Source: Candidatus Woesearchaeota archaeon
GTDB taxonomy: Archaea > Nanobdellota > Nanobdellia > SCGC-AAA011-G17 > VGLX01
Direction: 5' to 3'
Assembly: GCA_016866645.1 (NCBI GenBank)
Contig: VGLX01000106.1
Coordinates: forward strand, 1-5,035
DNA: 5,035 bases
In this document: one piece after another, positions 1-5,035 of the stretch
Numbering within the stretch: the first letter of the stretch is position 1
Layout of the letters: each line of letters begins with the position of its first letter
Position numbers and translations under genes: made by a program
Notes under the pieces: model-generated
Told to the model about the DNA's origin: nothing
Database searches by the model: none
The model's input: only the letters and a program-made list of their open reading frames with translations

Positions 1-554
1 TCGATATTTTCTATGAACAGGTTTTTGCTGACTTCAGTTATCTTCTCAAGATCCGATCCTGGAGACGCTGTCAGGCCTATGATTCGTGGGAATTTTCCCC
101 GTTTCATATACTGCTTGGCCAAAAAAACATAATCATAGTCGCCCACTGCCCTATGCGCTTCATCAAAAACCAGCAACGATATCTCCTCTAGGCTGATACG
201 CCCGTTAACTATGTCATTAACACAACCTTGCGGAGTTGAAACTACAATCTTGGATTTGCTCCAATCTTGCTCCCTCTTTTCTGGGCTGACCGCTCCAGTA
301 AACAAAAATATTTCAGACGCGCCGATATCTGTGCATTTCTTGAACTCTTCACATATTTGGTTCGCTAAAGGTTTAGTCGGTGTCAAGAATAATACTCTTG
401 ATTGTGGGAACGTGTTCAGCCGATGAATCGCTACCAGGATGGCAGTCTTAGTCTTTCCAAGCCCTGTAGGGAGGATTATCAAGCAGTTATGCTTCACGCA
501 GCTATGGAGAATCGTCTGCTGGTACAGCCTCGGTTCGAAACCTCTTATTTGCAT
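1..554 (-). CDS. hef: Hef/FANCM-family DNA helicase, N-terminal part (runs off the left edge)
   Basis: Translating the minus strand from the ATG at 554-552 gives 184 uninterrupted codons reaching the window edge. The order of superfamily 2 helicase motifs is clear: a Q-like YQQTI at residues 11-15, motif I LPTGLGKT at 28-35 (Walker A, K34), motif Ia TPTKPLANQ at 58-66, STPQ at 106-109, motif II DEAH at 131-134 and motif III LTASPG at 161-166. The wording around these motifs (DEAHRAVGDYDYVFLA, LTASPGSD) is typical of archaeal Hef, the relative of eukaryotic FANCM. Full-length Hef joins this ATPase to a C-terminal XPF-type nuclease that processes stalled forks and branched DNA; the nuclease half would lie outside the window, so I cannot say whether it is present. 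No in-frame start lies upstream before the preceding gene's end, and a TATA box about 30 bases upstream supports leaderless translation from this ATG. A stand-alone FANCM-like helicase is the main alternative. Confidence 0.92.
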   Translation of the reverse strand, partial: MQIRGFEPRLYQQTILHSCVKHNCLIILPTGLGKTKTAILVAIHRLNTFPQSRVLFLTPTKPLANQICEEFKKCTDIGASEIFLFTGAVSPEKREQDWSKSKIVVSTPQGCVNDIVNGRISLEEISLLVFDEAHRAVGDYDYVFLAKQYMKRGKFPRIIGLTASPGSDLEKITEVSKNLFIENI

Positions 555-577
555 AACACGTAAAGAATGTTTAACTA

Positions 578-586
578 GTTTATAAA
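578..586 (-). promoter_or_regulatory. TATA box for the Hef gene
   Basis: Read on the minus strand this is TTTATAAAC. Its first T lies 32 bases before the A of the Hef ATG, and there is no Shine-Dalgarno sequence between them, so the transcript should start at or within a few bases of the ATG. It sits in the 34-base gap after the upstream gene's stop codon (589-591). Hef therefore probably has its own promoter despite the close same-strand neighbour. The same TTTATAAAC string occurs at the ACT gene and just upstream of the small frame before prkA. Confidence 0.65.
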
Positions 587-588
587 AG

Positions 589-1773
589 TTAAGGCAACAG
601 ATCTATCCTGAATTTTTTGGCGTCATTCTGTCCAGTGAGCAGGTATATTATCTCTTCTGAAGTTTTCGGGTCTTTGAAATATTTCAGGCTTATAGTCCCT
701 TCAACCCCTGAATGGGTGTCGAATCTGTCTATGTTCGCTATCCTGTAAGGGTCTGCTAATAAGATGGCTTCATCTTTGTTGCTTTTCAGCCTGAACCAAT
801 ATAAATCCCTGTATGAGCTGTCGAGCTTGTCGTTTACGACAGGTATCATTGCTATAATAAACTCTTTGTCATCCAAGCAGGTTGCTGAGTCGAATTTAGG
901 CAGAGTCGGAAGGTTGAAGTCTACGTACCCGTTAAATCCTAGTTTTATGTTGTTCTGTATGAAACTTTGCCCATAATACGATGATGGCTGTCCTGACAGC
1001 AATGTTGCGAGGTTTACGACCTCAAGTGCAAACTTCTTTCCTGCAGGTGTGTCCTCAATACCAAAAGCGTATATTAGTTCTTCCCTGTTACCCCAGTAGT
1101 ATGAATTCTCGTTAAGCCTGACAAATCCTTGCTTGTTATCTTGACCGGTAGGTTTCCATACTAACGATTGAGGATTCGCGAAAATCCTGTTCTTGTAGTT
1201 TTTGGTATCAAATTCTAACACCTTACCTTGATCGTTGATGCTGTAAAAGGTCAGGGGATAGCCACCGTATGCTGCGTCGTAATATCTTGATTCTGATACT
1301 GCGAAATGCTTTAGGTCCTGATTATCGAGGAAAACTATAGCATCTTCCAGGCTGAATGTGTCTTTTCCAGCAGGGTGATTACTTGAGTAGATATGGTCGT
1401 ATCTGGCTATGTGCTGGCTGGCGTTTGTCGTGTTATACTTTGAGTCAATGACATAAATTTTGCTGCTTGAAGTTGAGTCTATTTTTGAAAGTGTAGGCAA
1501 GTAGGTGTTATTGCCGTCAATTGTTTGTATCCCTAAATCTTTGAAGCTTTGCAGATTTTTTATCTCTTTAGTTGGAGGTGTATCATAAAATTGACCGCAC
1601 ATTTCGAATAGGATTATTGATGGGTTATGTTCATCGGTTAATACCAGCGCAGGTGCGTAGTAATTATTTTTATATACGGTTGTTATACTGATGTTATTTA
1701 TCCGTTTTGTAAGGCTCTGGCTTTTTATATTATTCTCGAAAGAACTGATTTCTGTTAATTCTATTACCGCCAT
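589..1773 (-). CDS. Conserved-looking hypothetical protein, 394 residues, unrecognised
   Basis: I do not recognise this protein. It is an intact 394-codon frame from ATG 1773-1771 to TAA 591-589; the upstream in-frame codons reach a stop at 1827-1825 without another ATG, GTG or TTG, which fixes the start. There is no signal peptide and no membrane-length hydrophobic run, so it should be cytoplasmic. The composition is rich in Asn, Ser, Tyr and Asp, with only two Cys (59 and 299). Many short stretches alternate hydrophobic and polar residues and end in Asp/Asn/Gly turns, for example SKIYVIDSKY at 104-113, LTFYSINDQGKVLEFDT at 174-190 and DLYWFRLKSNKDEAILLADP at 323-342. This suggests an all-beta fold such as a propeller, but I cannot delimit regular blades. 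No catalytic motif is apparent. It lies 34 bases upstream of Hef on the same strand, but Hef has its own TATA box, so a functional link to repair is not implied. It could be a lineage-restricted gene. Confidence 0.85.
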   Translation of the reverse strand: MAVIELTEISSFENNIKSQSLTKRINNISITTVYKNNYYAPALVLTDEHNPSIILFEMCGQFYDTPPTKEIKNLQSFKDLGIQTIDGNNTYLPTLSKIDSTSSSKIYVIDSKYNTTNASQHIARYDHIYSSNHPAGKDTFSLEDAIVFLDNQDLKHFAVSESRYYDAAYGGYPLTFYSINDQGKVLEFDTKNYKNRIFANPQSLVWKPTGQDNKQGFVRLNENSYYWGNREELIYAFGIEDTPAGKKFALEVVNLATLLSGQPSSYYGQSFIQNNIKLGFNGYVDFNLPTLPKFDSATCLDDKEFIIAMIPVVNDKLDSSYRDLYWFRLKSNKDEAILLADPYRIANIDRFDTHSGVEGTISLKYFKDPKTSEEIIYLLTGQNDAKKFRIDLLP

Positions 1774-1787
1774 TTTTTTGTGTTGCT

Positions 1788-1805
1788 CAGAGAGTCTTGT
1801 CTCTG
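1788..1805 (-). repeat. Small inverted repeat in the 5' leader of the 394-residue gene
   Basis: CAGAGA at 1788-1793 and TCTCTG at 1800-1805 are perfect inverted copies around a six-base loop. In RNA from the minus strand they could form a six-pair stem ending 14 bases before the ATG at 1773. As DNA it could be a protein-binding half-site pair between the promoter and the gene. Both readings are inference, and a six-base repeat can arise by chance. Confidence 0.3.
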
Positions 1806-1830
1806 GAACAATACGGGTTATTTTTTAGTT

Positions 1831-1839
1831 CTTTATAAA
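1831..1839 (-). promoter_or_regulatory. Possible TATA box for the 394-residue gene
   Basis: On the minus strand this reads TTTATAAAG. It lies 66 bases before the ATG at 1773, so initiation about 26-30 bases downstream would leave a leader of roughly 36 bases. No Shine-Dalgarno sequence is visible in that leader. A second, weaker candidate on the minus strand, TAAAAAATA at 1827-1819, would still give a leader of about 24 bases. The core is nearly palindromic, so this box could also serve the plus strand as an upstream copy of the ACT gene's TATA box. Confidence 0.4.
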
Positions 1840-1863
1840 CTTTGTTACATAAATAAGGTAAGA

Positions 1864-1872
1864 TTTATAAAC
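1864..1872 (+). promoter_or_regulatory. TATA box for the ACT-domain gene
   Basis: TTTATAAAC begins 30 bases before the ATG at 1894, the standard spacing for a leaderless archaeal transcript. No ribosome-binding sequence lies between them. This placement decides the start of the downstream gene, because the longer open frame beginning at 1780 would place the promoter inside the coding sequence. An 11-base copy of the box with its flank (TTTATAAACTT) occurs 32 bases upstream at 1832-1842. Confidence 0.7.
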
Positions 1873-1893
1873 TTGGACAAATTCGTGGCAATT

Positions 1894-2547
1894 ATGACAA
1901 ATATCACCCAAACAGTCTGGAATCTTATATCCCAAGACCCGACTATTCAGAAGAATTTGCAAAAAAACCTCATAAATGTGAGGGCTTTAGCAAAATACTT
2001 GATAACCCATCATGGTTTGAAGGCGTCTATAGACTCAGTCATATCTGCTGTAAGAAGATACCCTTCTAGCAGGACGTTTAAGGAAAACGTCTCGGAGATT
2101 AAAGAAGTTTTTATAAGTGCGAACATATCAACTAAAAACAACCTTGCCTGTCTTGTTTTGAGGAATCAGTCGGATATCCAGAGGTACCTTTCTGAGATCA
2201 CCAAGCTTACAGACTTTGAGAAGCGAGAGACCTTGAGGATGATCAAAGGCAAAAACAACCTAAAGATAGTAACTGACATGGGCAGTCTGCAAAAGATAAA
2301 AGATATATTCAGCGGTGCCCAACAGTTCGAAACTAAGGAAGGCCTTGGTGAGATACGAATAGTGACTTCTGATATCAAAGCAGATAAGACAAAAGGGGTA
2401 GCAGCGAGGATATCTAACGAGCTTCTGACTAATGATATTAACATAAGTGAGCTAATTTTTTGCGTGCCTGAAATCATAGTATACGTTGACCAGAAAGATT
2501 TGTTAAAAGCTCATGAAAGCATTATGCAGCTGTGCAAAGGCGGATAA
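1894..2547 (+). CDS. Archaeal ACT-domain protein with helical N-terminal region (likely regulator)
   Basis: This is a 217-residue protein starting at ATG 1894. The open frame extends upstream to 1780, but the extension lacks family-like sequence and contains the promoter, so the shorter start is preferred; a GTG at 1885 is too close to the TATA box. Residues 7-57 are helical, with the pattern NLINVRALAKYLI followed by SVISAVRRYP, resembling a winged or helix-turn-helix region. The middle (70-140) is of mixed helix and strand. Residues 149-214 fit an ACT fold: strand EIRIVTSD, helix GVAARISNELLTNDI, then ISELIFCVPEIIVYVDQKDL and a last helix, much as in aspartokinase regulatory domains. There is no kinase or dehydrogenase domain, so it is not an amino-acid biosynthetic enzyme itself. 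ACT domains often bind amino acids or mediate dimerisation; a ligand-sensing regulatory role is inference. Proteins of this layout are common in archaea and mostly uncharacterised. Confidence 0.85.
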   Translation: MTNITQTVWNLISQDPTIQKNLQKNLINVRALAKYLITHHGLKASIDSVISAVRRYPSSRTFKENVSEIKEVFISANISTKNNLACLVLRNQSDIQRYLSEITKLTDFEKRETLRMIKGKNNLKIVTDMGSLQKIKDIFSGAQQFETKEGLGEIRIVTSDIKADKTKGVAARISNELLTNDINISELIFCVPEIIVYVDQKDLLKAHESIMQLCKGG

Positions 2548-2596
2548 AAATATTCTGAAGCTAAAAAATCTGAAAAACTCCGCGTTTTATTTGTCA

Positions 2597-2605
2597 TATA
2601 TAAAA
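2597..2605 (+). promoter_or_regulatory. Weak secondary TATA-like element
   Basis: TATATAAAA lies in the gap between the ACT gene and prkA, 50 bases after the ACT stop codon. No ATG lies 25-35 bases downstream, so it would produce a longer prkA leader covering the palindrome and the second TATA box. Short T-rich patches nearby (2584-2592) could instead belong to a weak archaeal terminator for the ACT gene. Neither reading is strong in this AT-rich gap. Confidence 0.25.
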
Positions 2606-2632
2606 ACATTTTGCTAAACCAGCAGAATATAG

Positions 2633-2642
2633 CACAATTGTG
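2633..2642. promoter_or_regulatory. Perfect 10-base palindrome upstream of the prkA promoter, possible operator
   Basis: CACAATTGTG is exactly self-complementary over ten bases; the flanking bases do not extend it. It ends eight bases before the TATA box at 2651, where a dimeric transcription factor could contact or compete with TBP/TFB. Position and symmetry are seen directly; an operator role is inference. No second copy was noticed elsewhere in the window. Confidence 0.4.
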
Positions 2643-2650
2643 TCATAATA

Positions 2651-2659
2651 TTTATAAAC
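2651..2659 (+). promoter_or_regulatory. TATA box upstream of the small frame and prkA
   Basis: TTTATAAAC matches the boxes of the Hef and ACT genes exactly. Its first T is 27 bases before the ATG at 2678, so transcription should begin close to that ATG. It is the best promoter for the prkA operon, whose coding sequence starts 115 bases further on. This gives prkA a leader of roughly 115 bases. Confidence 0.65.
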
Positions 2660-2677
2660 ATTACTTCAACTTTTATT

Positions 2678-2734
2678 ATGGTAAAGAGAGTGAATAATCT
2701 TCAATCTTTGCAACAACTTAAAGGGGTAAAATAA
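2678..2734 (+). CDS. Candidate leaderless small ORF, 18 residues, in the prkA leader
   Basis: ATG at 2678 opens an 18-codon frame ending at TAA 2732-2734 and encoding MVKRVNNLQSLQQLKGVK. The peptide carries four Lys/Arg and no acidic residue. Its ATG stands at the position expected for the 5' end of a transcript from the TATA box at 2651, as at the other leaderless genes here. It ends 58 bases before the prkA start and is in a different frame, so it is not an N-terminal extension. It may be a regulatory upstream frame, a small basic protein, or a chance ATG at the transcript start. No homologue comes to mind. Confidence 0.4.
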   Translation: MVKRVNNLQSLQQLKGVK

Positions 2735-2745
2735 AAACTGAAAAA

Positions 2746-2771
2746 GTGGTAACCAATTATTCTATAACCAC
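2746..2771 (+). repeat. Possible leader hairpin and TAACCA direct repeat before the prkA ribosome-binding site
   Basis: GTGGT at 2746-2750 can pair with ACCAC at 2767-2771 across a 16-base loop, and TAACCA occurs twice (2750-2755 and 2765-2770). The second arm ends eight bases before the GGAGG at 2780, so folding could influence ribosome access. The stem is only five pairs with a large loop, so stability is doubtful. Confidence 0.25.
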
Positions 2772-2779
2772 AGGAAAAT

Positions 2780-2784
2780 GGAGG
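2780..2784 (+). promoter_or_regulatory. Shine-Dalgarno site deciding the prkA start
   Basis: GGAGG lies eight bases before the ATG at 2793, an ideal spacing. The site overlaps the earlier in-frame ATG at 2778, which has only AGGA two bases in front of it. The start at 2793 is therefore preferred. This is the only strong Shine-Dalgarno sequence in the window and fits a gene translated from within a leadered transcript. Confidence 0.75.
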
Positions 2785-2792
2785 CTAGAAAT

Positions 2793-4853
2793 ATGACTAA
2801 ATATCCAAAAACCTTGGATGAATATGTAGAAGAAATAAAACTAGGAAAAAGAAGATTCGAAAACGCGTTCCAATCAGTATCTAGAATGGTACTCGAAGGA
2901 GACGACGCTATCGAAAAAGTGACAGTCAACGGAAAAGTAACGTACGACTTCAAAACTTTCCGAAGCGGCAAGAAGCATATAATAGGCATGTACGATGAAG
3001 TTAACAGCCTAGTATCCTACGTAAAAGAAGCAGCTGAAGGCGGATCCGCACGTGAGATGGCATTCGTCCTCGTAGGAGAGCCAGGAAATGGAAAGACTTT
3101 CTTCGTAGAATACCTATGCAACTTATATAGGGAGTTCTTGTCGAGGGAAGAAAACAGGAAGTTCACGTTCAAGTTCAAAATACCACAAGACCTTAAAGGG
3201 TATGGTATGATAAAAGACATAGAGTCACAAACATTCGAAGACCCTATGCTTTTGTTGATGAACATATTCTCGACACAGCAAGAAAACAAAGCGTTCTTAT
3301 CCAAACTAGGGTTCAGCGACAAGAAAATAGAAGAAGTGTTCGAAAACCACAGGCCGCTTGGAGCATGCTCCGACTTCATACTGAAGGACCTGCTGGAATT
3401 CACGAACGGCGACCTGAAGAAGCTGAAAGAGCTTATAGACGTAGTCCCGGTTCCGATAAGCGAAACGATGGGGACGGTAACAGGAAAATACCCTGCGAAA
3501 GACAAGATAACCTCCTCAGCCGTAGACCTGCTAGGCGAAGAGTCAATACAAAGACTGCTCCACATAACCAACCCTGGAAACCCTTACAGATTCGACGTAA
3601 GAAGGGGAGCATTAGCGAGAGTAGCAGGCGGAGGAATCCACTTCAGCGACGAAATATTCAGAAACAAGAAAGACCTGGTCCAAGTGTACTTGGGGGTAAT
3701 ACAAAACAGGACTATAGAAATAGACGGGTTCAAATGGCCAATAGACACATTAATAATAGCCACGAGCAACAGCTCAGTCTTCAACAAATTCTTACAAGAA
3801 GACGAGGAAGCACCAATAGTCGACAGGTGCAGGATCTGCTACGTAGGCCACAACACTAACTACAAATTACAGCAAGACCTAACAAGATACGCAGTAGGGA
3901 CAAAAGTCAAGACTACCTTGGCCAAGAAGAAACTGCACGAAGACCCGAACCTGAACTACGCAGCATCAGTATCAGTAGTCCTTTCAAGACTGCCGCACTC
4001 TGACAAGCTAACGCCTATAGAGATGATGAAACTCGCAGCAGGCGACACAGCGGGAGAGAAGAGCATAAAAACTTTGGCAGAAGAAATCGGGAGGCTCAAC
4101 TACGAACCTGACGTGACAAAAAGATTTGGACAAAAAGGAATAGGTCAGAGAAACTTGGGAAGGGCCATACAGAAGATGATGGAAACAGCGGAGACCAACG
4201 AAGGCCAATGCATGTATGCCGAAGACTTCTTCAAAGCAGGAGAACAAGTAATACTAGACTACGTGCCAGACCAAGTAGACAGGGAAAAATACTTGAAAGA
4301 CCTGAAAATCGCGAAAGGCCTGTACAGAGAAAGGATAATGACTGAGATATTCAACGCTTACATGGATGAGCCGCACGCAATCAAGAAAGACGTACTGAAC
4401 TACGTAAACATGATAATAGGTATAGACGCGGAAAACCTCGGACCAGACAAGATATGGAAATACAGGGACAGGCAGACAAACGAACTCAAATCAATAAAGA
4501 TTGACGAGAAGTTCATAGACAGCGTAGAAGAAAGACTGGGCCTTAAAACAAGAGAGCAAAAAAACACTTTCAGAACCTCCGTGAGAAAGATATACGGGCA
4601 AAAGCTCTCAACAGATCCTAACTACGACTTCATGGACAACTTAGAACTCGTAAGAGCAGTAACAGACGTAAGGCTGAAATCAGACGTCGCAGGGGCAGGA
4701 AGCCTGGTTGGCGCCTTAGCCAACAGGACTAACGAAGAGAACCAGCAGCTTTACGACAGGATGGTAAACACCATGTTGAAAAAGCTGAACTACTGCAAGA
4801 CATGCGCTGAAAAAACGATAGAATACTTCTGCACACAGGAAGACGACAACTAA
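2793..4853 (+). CDS. prkA: PrkA/YeaG-family AAA+ serine protein kinase
   Basis: This is a 686-residue protein, close to the roughly 630-690 usual for the family. The N-terminus (TLDEYVEEIKLGKRRFENAF, 7-26) resembles the opening of bacterial PrkA. The AAA+ core follows: Walker A GEPGNGKT at 95-102, a Walker B-like segment GGIHFSDEI at 280-288 with the acidic pair D286-E287, sensor-1-like ATSNSS at 323-328, and an arginine-finger-like DRCR at 344-347. The C-terminal part (about 540-686) follows the family's closing pattern, including EERLGL, FRTSVRKIY, YDFMDNLELVRAVTDVRL and the final helices. Bacterial PrkA/YeaG acts in stress, starvation and sporulation responses; it was described as a kinase, and protease activity has also been reported for the Bacillus protein, so the enzymatic role is unsettled. 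CxxC pairs occur at 346-349 and 668-671. Codons are strongly biased (31 of 32 Phe are TTC; 37 of 44 Ile are ATA), suggesting high expression. The next gene starts 21 bases downstream. Confidence 0.9.
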   Translation: MTKYPKTLDEYVEEIKLGKRRFENAFQSVSRMVLEGDDAIEKVTVNGKVTYDFKTFRSGKKHIIGMYDEVNSLVSYVKEAAEGGSAREMAFVLVGEPGNGKTFFVEYLCNLYREFLSREENRKFTFKFKIPQDLKGYGMIKDIESQTFEDPMLLLMNIFSTQQENKAFLSKLGFSDKKIEEVFENHRPLGACSDFILKDLLEFTNGDLKKLKELIDVVPVPISETMGTVTGKYPAKDKITSSAVDLLGEESIQRLLHITNPGNPYRFDVRRGALARVAGGGIHFSDEIFRNKKDLVQVYLGVIQNRTIEIDGFKWPIDTLIIATSNSSVFNKFLQEDEEAPIVDRCRICYVGHNTNYKLQQDLTRYAVGTKVKTTLAKKKLHEDPNLNYAASVSVVLSRLPHSDKLTPIEMMKLAAGDTAGEKSIKTLAEEIGRLNYEPDVTKRFGQKGIGQRNLGRAIQKMMETAETNEGQCMYAEDFFKAGEQVILDYVPDQVDREKYLKDLKIAKGLYRERIMTEIFNAYMDEPHAIKKDVLNYVNMIIGIDAENLGPDKIWKYRDRQTNELKSIKIDEKFIDSVEERLGLKTREQKNTFRTSVRKIYGQKLSTDPNYDFMDNLELVRAVTDVRLKSDVAGAGSLVGALANRTNEENQQLYDRMVNTMLKKLNYCKTCAEKTIEYFCTQEDDN

Positions 4854-4874
4854 GGACAAACTCAGGAAGAGAGT

Positions 4875-5035
4875 ATGACCAAAAGCAAGGCTTGGAAACT
4901 GTACGAGTCCTTAAAAGAAAAAGGGCTGAGCCCTGAACTAGAGCAAAAGATACTCAAAGAGCTCAGCTTCAAAGGACGACACAAAATTTCCAAGTATCCT
5001 CAGCTACCACCCTTAGACATGGGGGGAGGAGAGAT
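4875..5035 (+). CDS. Second gene of the prkA operon, N-terminal part (possibly DUF444/YeaH-YhbH family)
   Basis: ATG at 4875 opens a frame of 53 complete codons that reaches the right edge without a stop. It starts 21 bases after the prkA stop, with AGGA at 4864-4867 seven bases ahead as a modest ribosome-binding site, so it is almost certainly co-transcribed with prkA. The visible part is a charged helical segment (residues 1-31, with KLYESLKEKG and ELEQKILKEL) followed by a basic stretch FKGRHKISKYPQLPPL and the start of a glycine run (MGGGE). Bacterial and archaeal prkA genes are commonly followed by a DUF444 gene (yeaH/yhbH), a von Willebrand A-type protein whose N-terminal region has a basic segment and then a glycine-rich linker. 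The context and glycine run fit that, but the diagnostic domain lies outside the window, so this is inference. A SpoVR homologue or an unrelated protein remains possible. Confidence 0.7.
   Translation, partial: MTKSKAWKLYESLKEKGLSPELEQKILKELSFKGRHKISKYPQLPPLDMGGGE

Noticed and set aside
211..426. A plus-strand frame of 71 residues at the left end
   Set aside because: It is antisense to the helicase motifs of Hef, which are unambiguous on the minus strand.
988..999. CTGTC/GACAG inverted repeat inside the 394-residue gene
   Set aside because: Five-base arms around two bases within coding sequence; expected by chance and with no T-run to suggest a terminator.
1780..1893. N-terminal 38-residue extension of the ACT protein from ATG 1780
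   Set aside because: The extension contains the gene's own TATA box at the leaderless distance from ATG 1894 and has a Cys/aromatic-rich sequence unlike the rest of the protein.
2778..2792. prkA start at ATG 2778, adding five residues
   Set aside because: GGAGG at 2780-2784 is ideally spaced for the ATG at 2793 and would overlap the earlier start codon, which has no properly spaced site of its own.
3017..3571. A 184-residue open frame antisense to prkA
   Set aside because: Ser-rich translation typical of reverse-complement shadow; no promoter or ribosome-binding site, and prkA is strongly supported on the other strand.
3365..3859. A 164-residue open frame in another plus-strand frame inside prkA
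   Set aside because: It lies wholly within the clearly coding prkA frame. Its Arg/Pro/Asn-rich translation has no family-like features and is explained by prkA's scarcity of T at third positions, which removes stops.
4023..4028. TGATGA resembling an archaeal C/D-box RNA motif
   Set aside because: It lies within prkA codons (MMK) and I found no properly spaced D box; a similar match antisense in Hef is part of the DEAH codons.

Overview
The window looks archaeal. Three genes have a TTTATAAA-type TATA box about 24-30 bases upstream of an ATG and no Shine-Dalgarno sequence, which is the pattern of leaderless archaeal transcripts. One partial gene encodes the helicase half of a Hef/FANCM-type protein, and another encodes an archaeal-style protein with a C-terminal ACT domain. 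Base composition is AT-leaning and intergenic spaces are short. A euryarchaeal or DPANN-type genome fits best, but nothing here fixes the lineage.

Layout. Bases 1-554 (minus): N-terminal 184 codons of a Hef/FANCM-family helicase, running off the left edge. Bases 589-1773 (minus): a 394-residue soluble protein that I do not recognise. Bases 1774-1893: a divergent promoter region with two copies of TTTATAAACTT. Bases 1894-2547 (plus): a 217-residue ACT-domain protein, with its start moved inward from the longest open frame. Bases 2548-2792: a 245-base regulatory gap holding a 10-base palindrome, a strong TATA box, a leaderless 18-codon small reading frame, a possible leader hairpin and a clear Shine-Dalgarno site. 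Bases 2793-4853 (plus): a 686-residue PrkA/YeaG-family AAA+ protein. Bases 4875-5035 (plus): the first 53 codons of the next gene in the same operon, possibly the DUF444 (YeaH/YhbH) partner usually found beside prkA.

How the genes work together. The right half is probably an archaeal version of the conserved prkA-DUF444(-spoVR) stress/starvation module, under its own promoter and with a leader unlike its neighbours. The PrkA gene has strongly biased codons (nearly all Phe as TTC, Ile as ATA), unlike the adjacent ACT gene. The left half is a DNA-repair helicase and an orphan gene, each apparently with its own promoter. I see no tRNA, rRNA, CRISPR array, insertion sequence or integration site. 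The most novel material is the 394-residue orphan and the leaderless small frame in the prkA leader.
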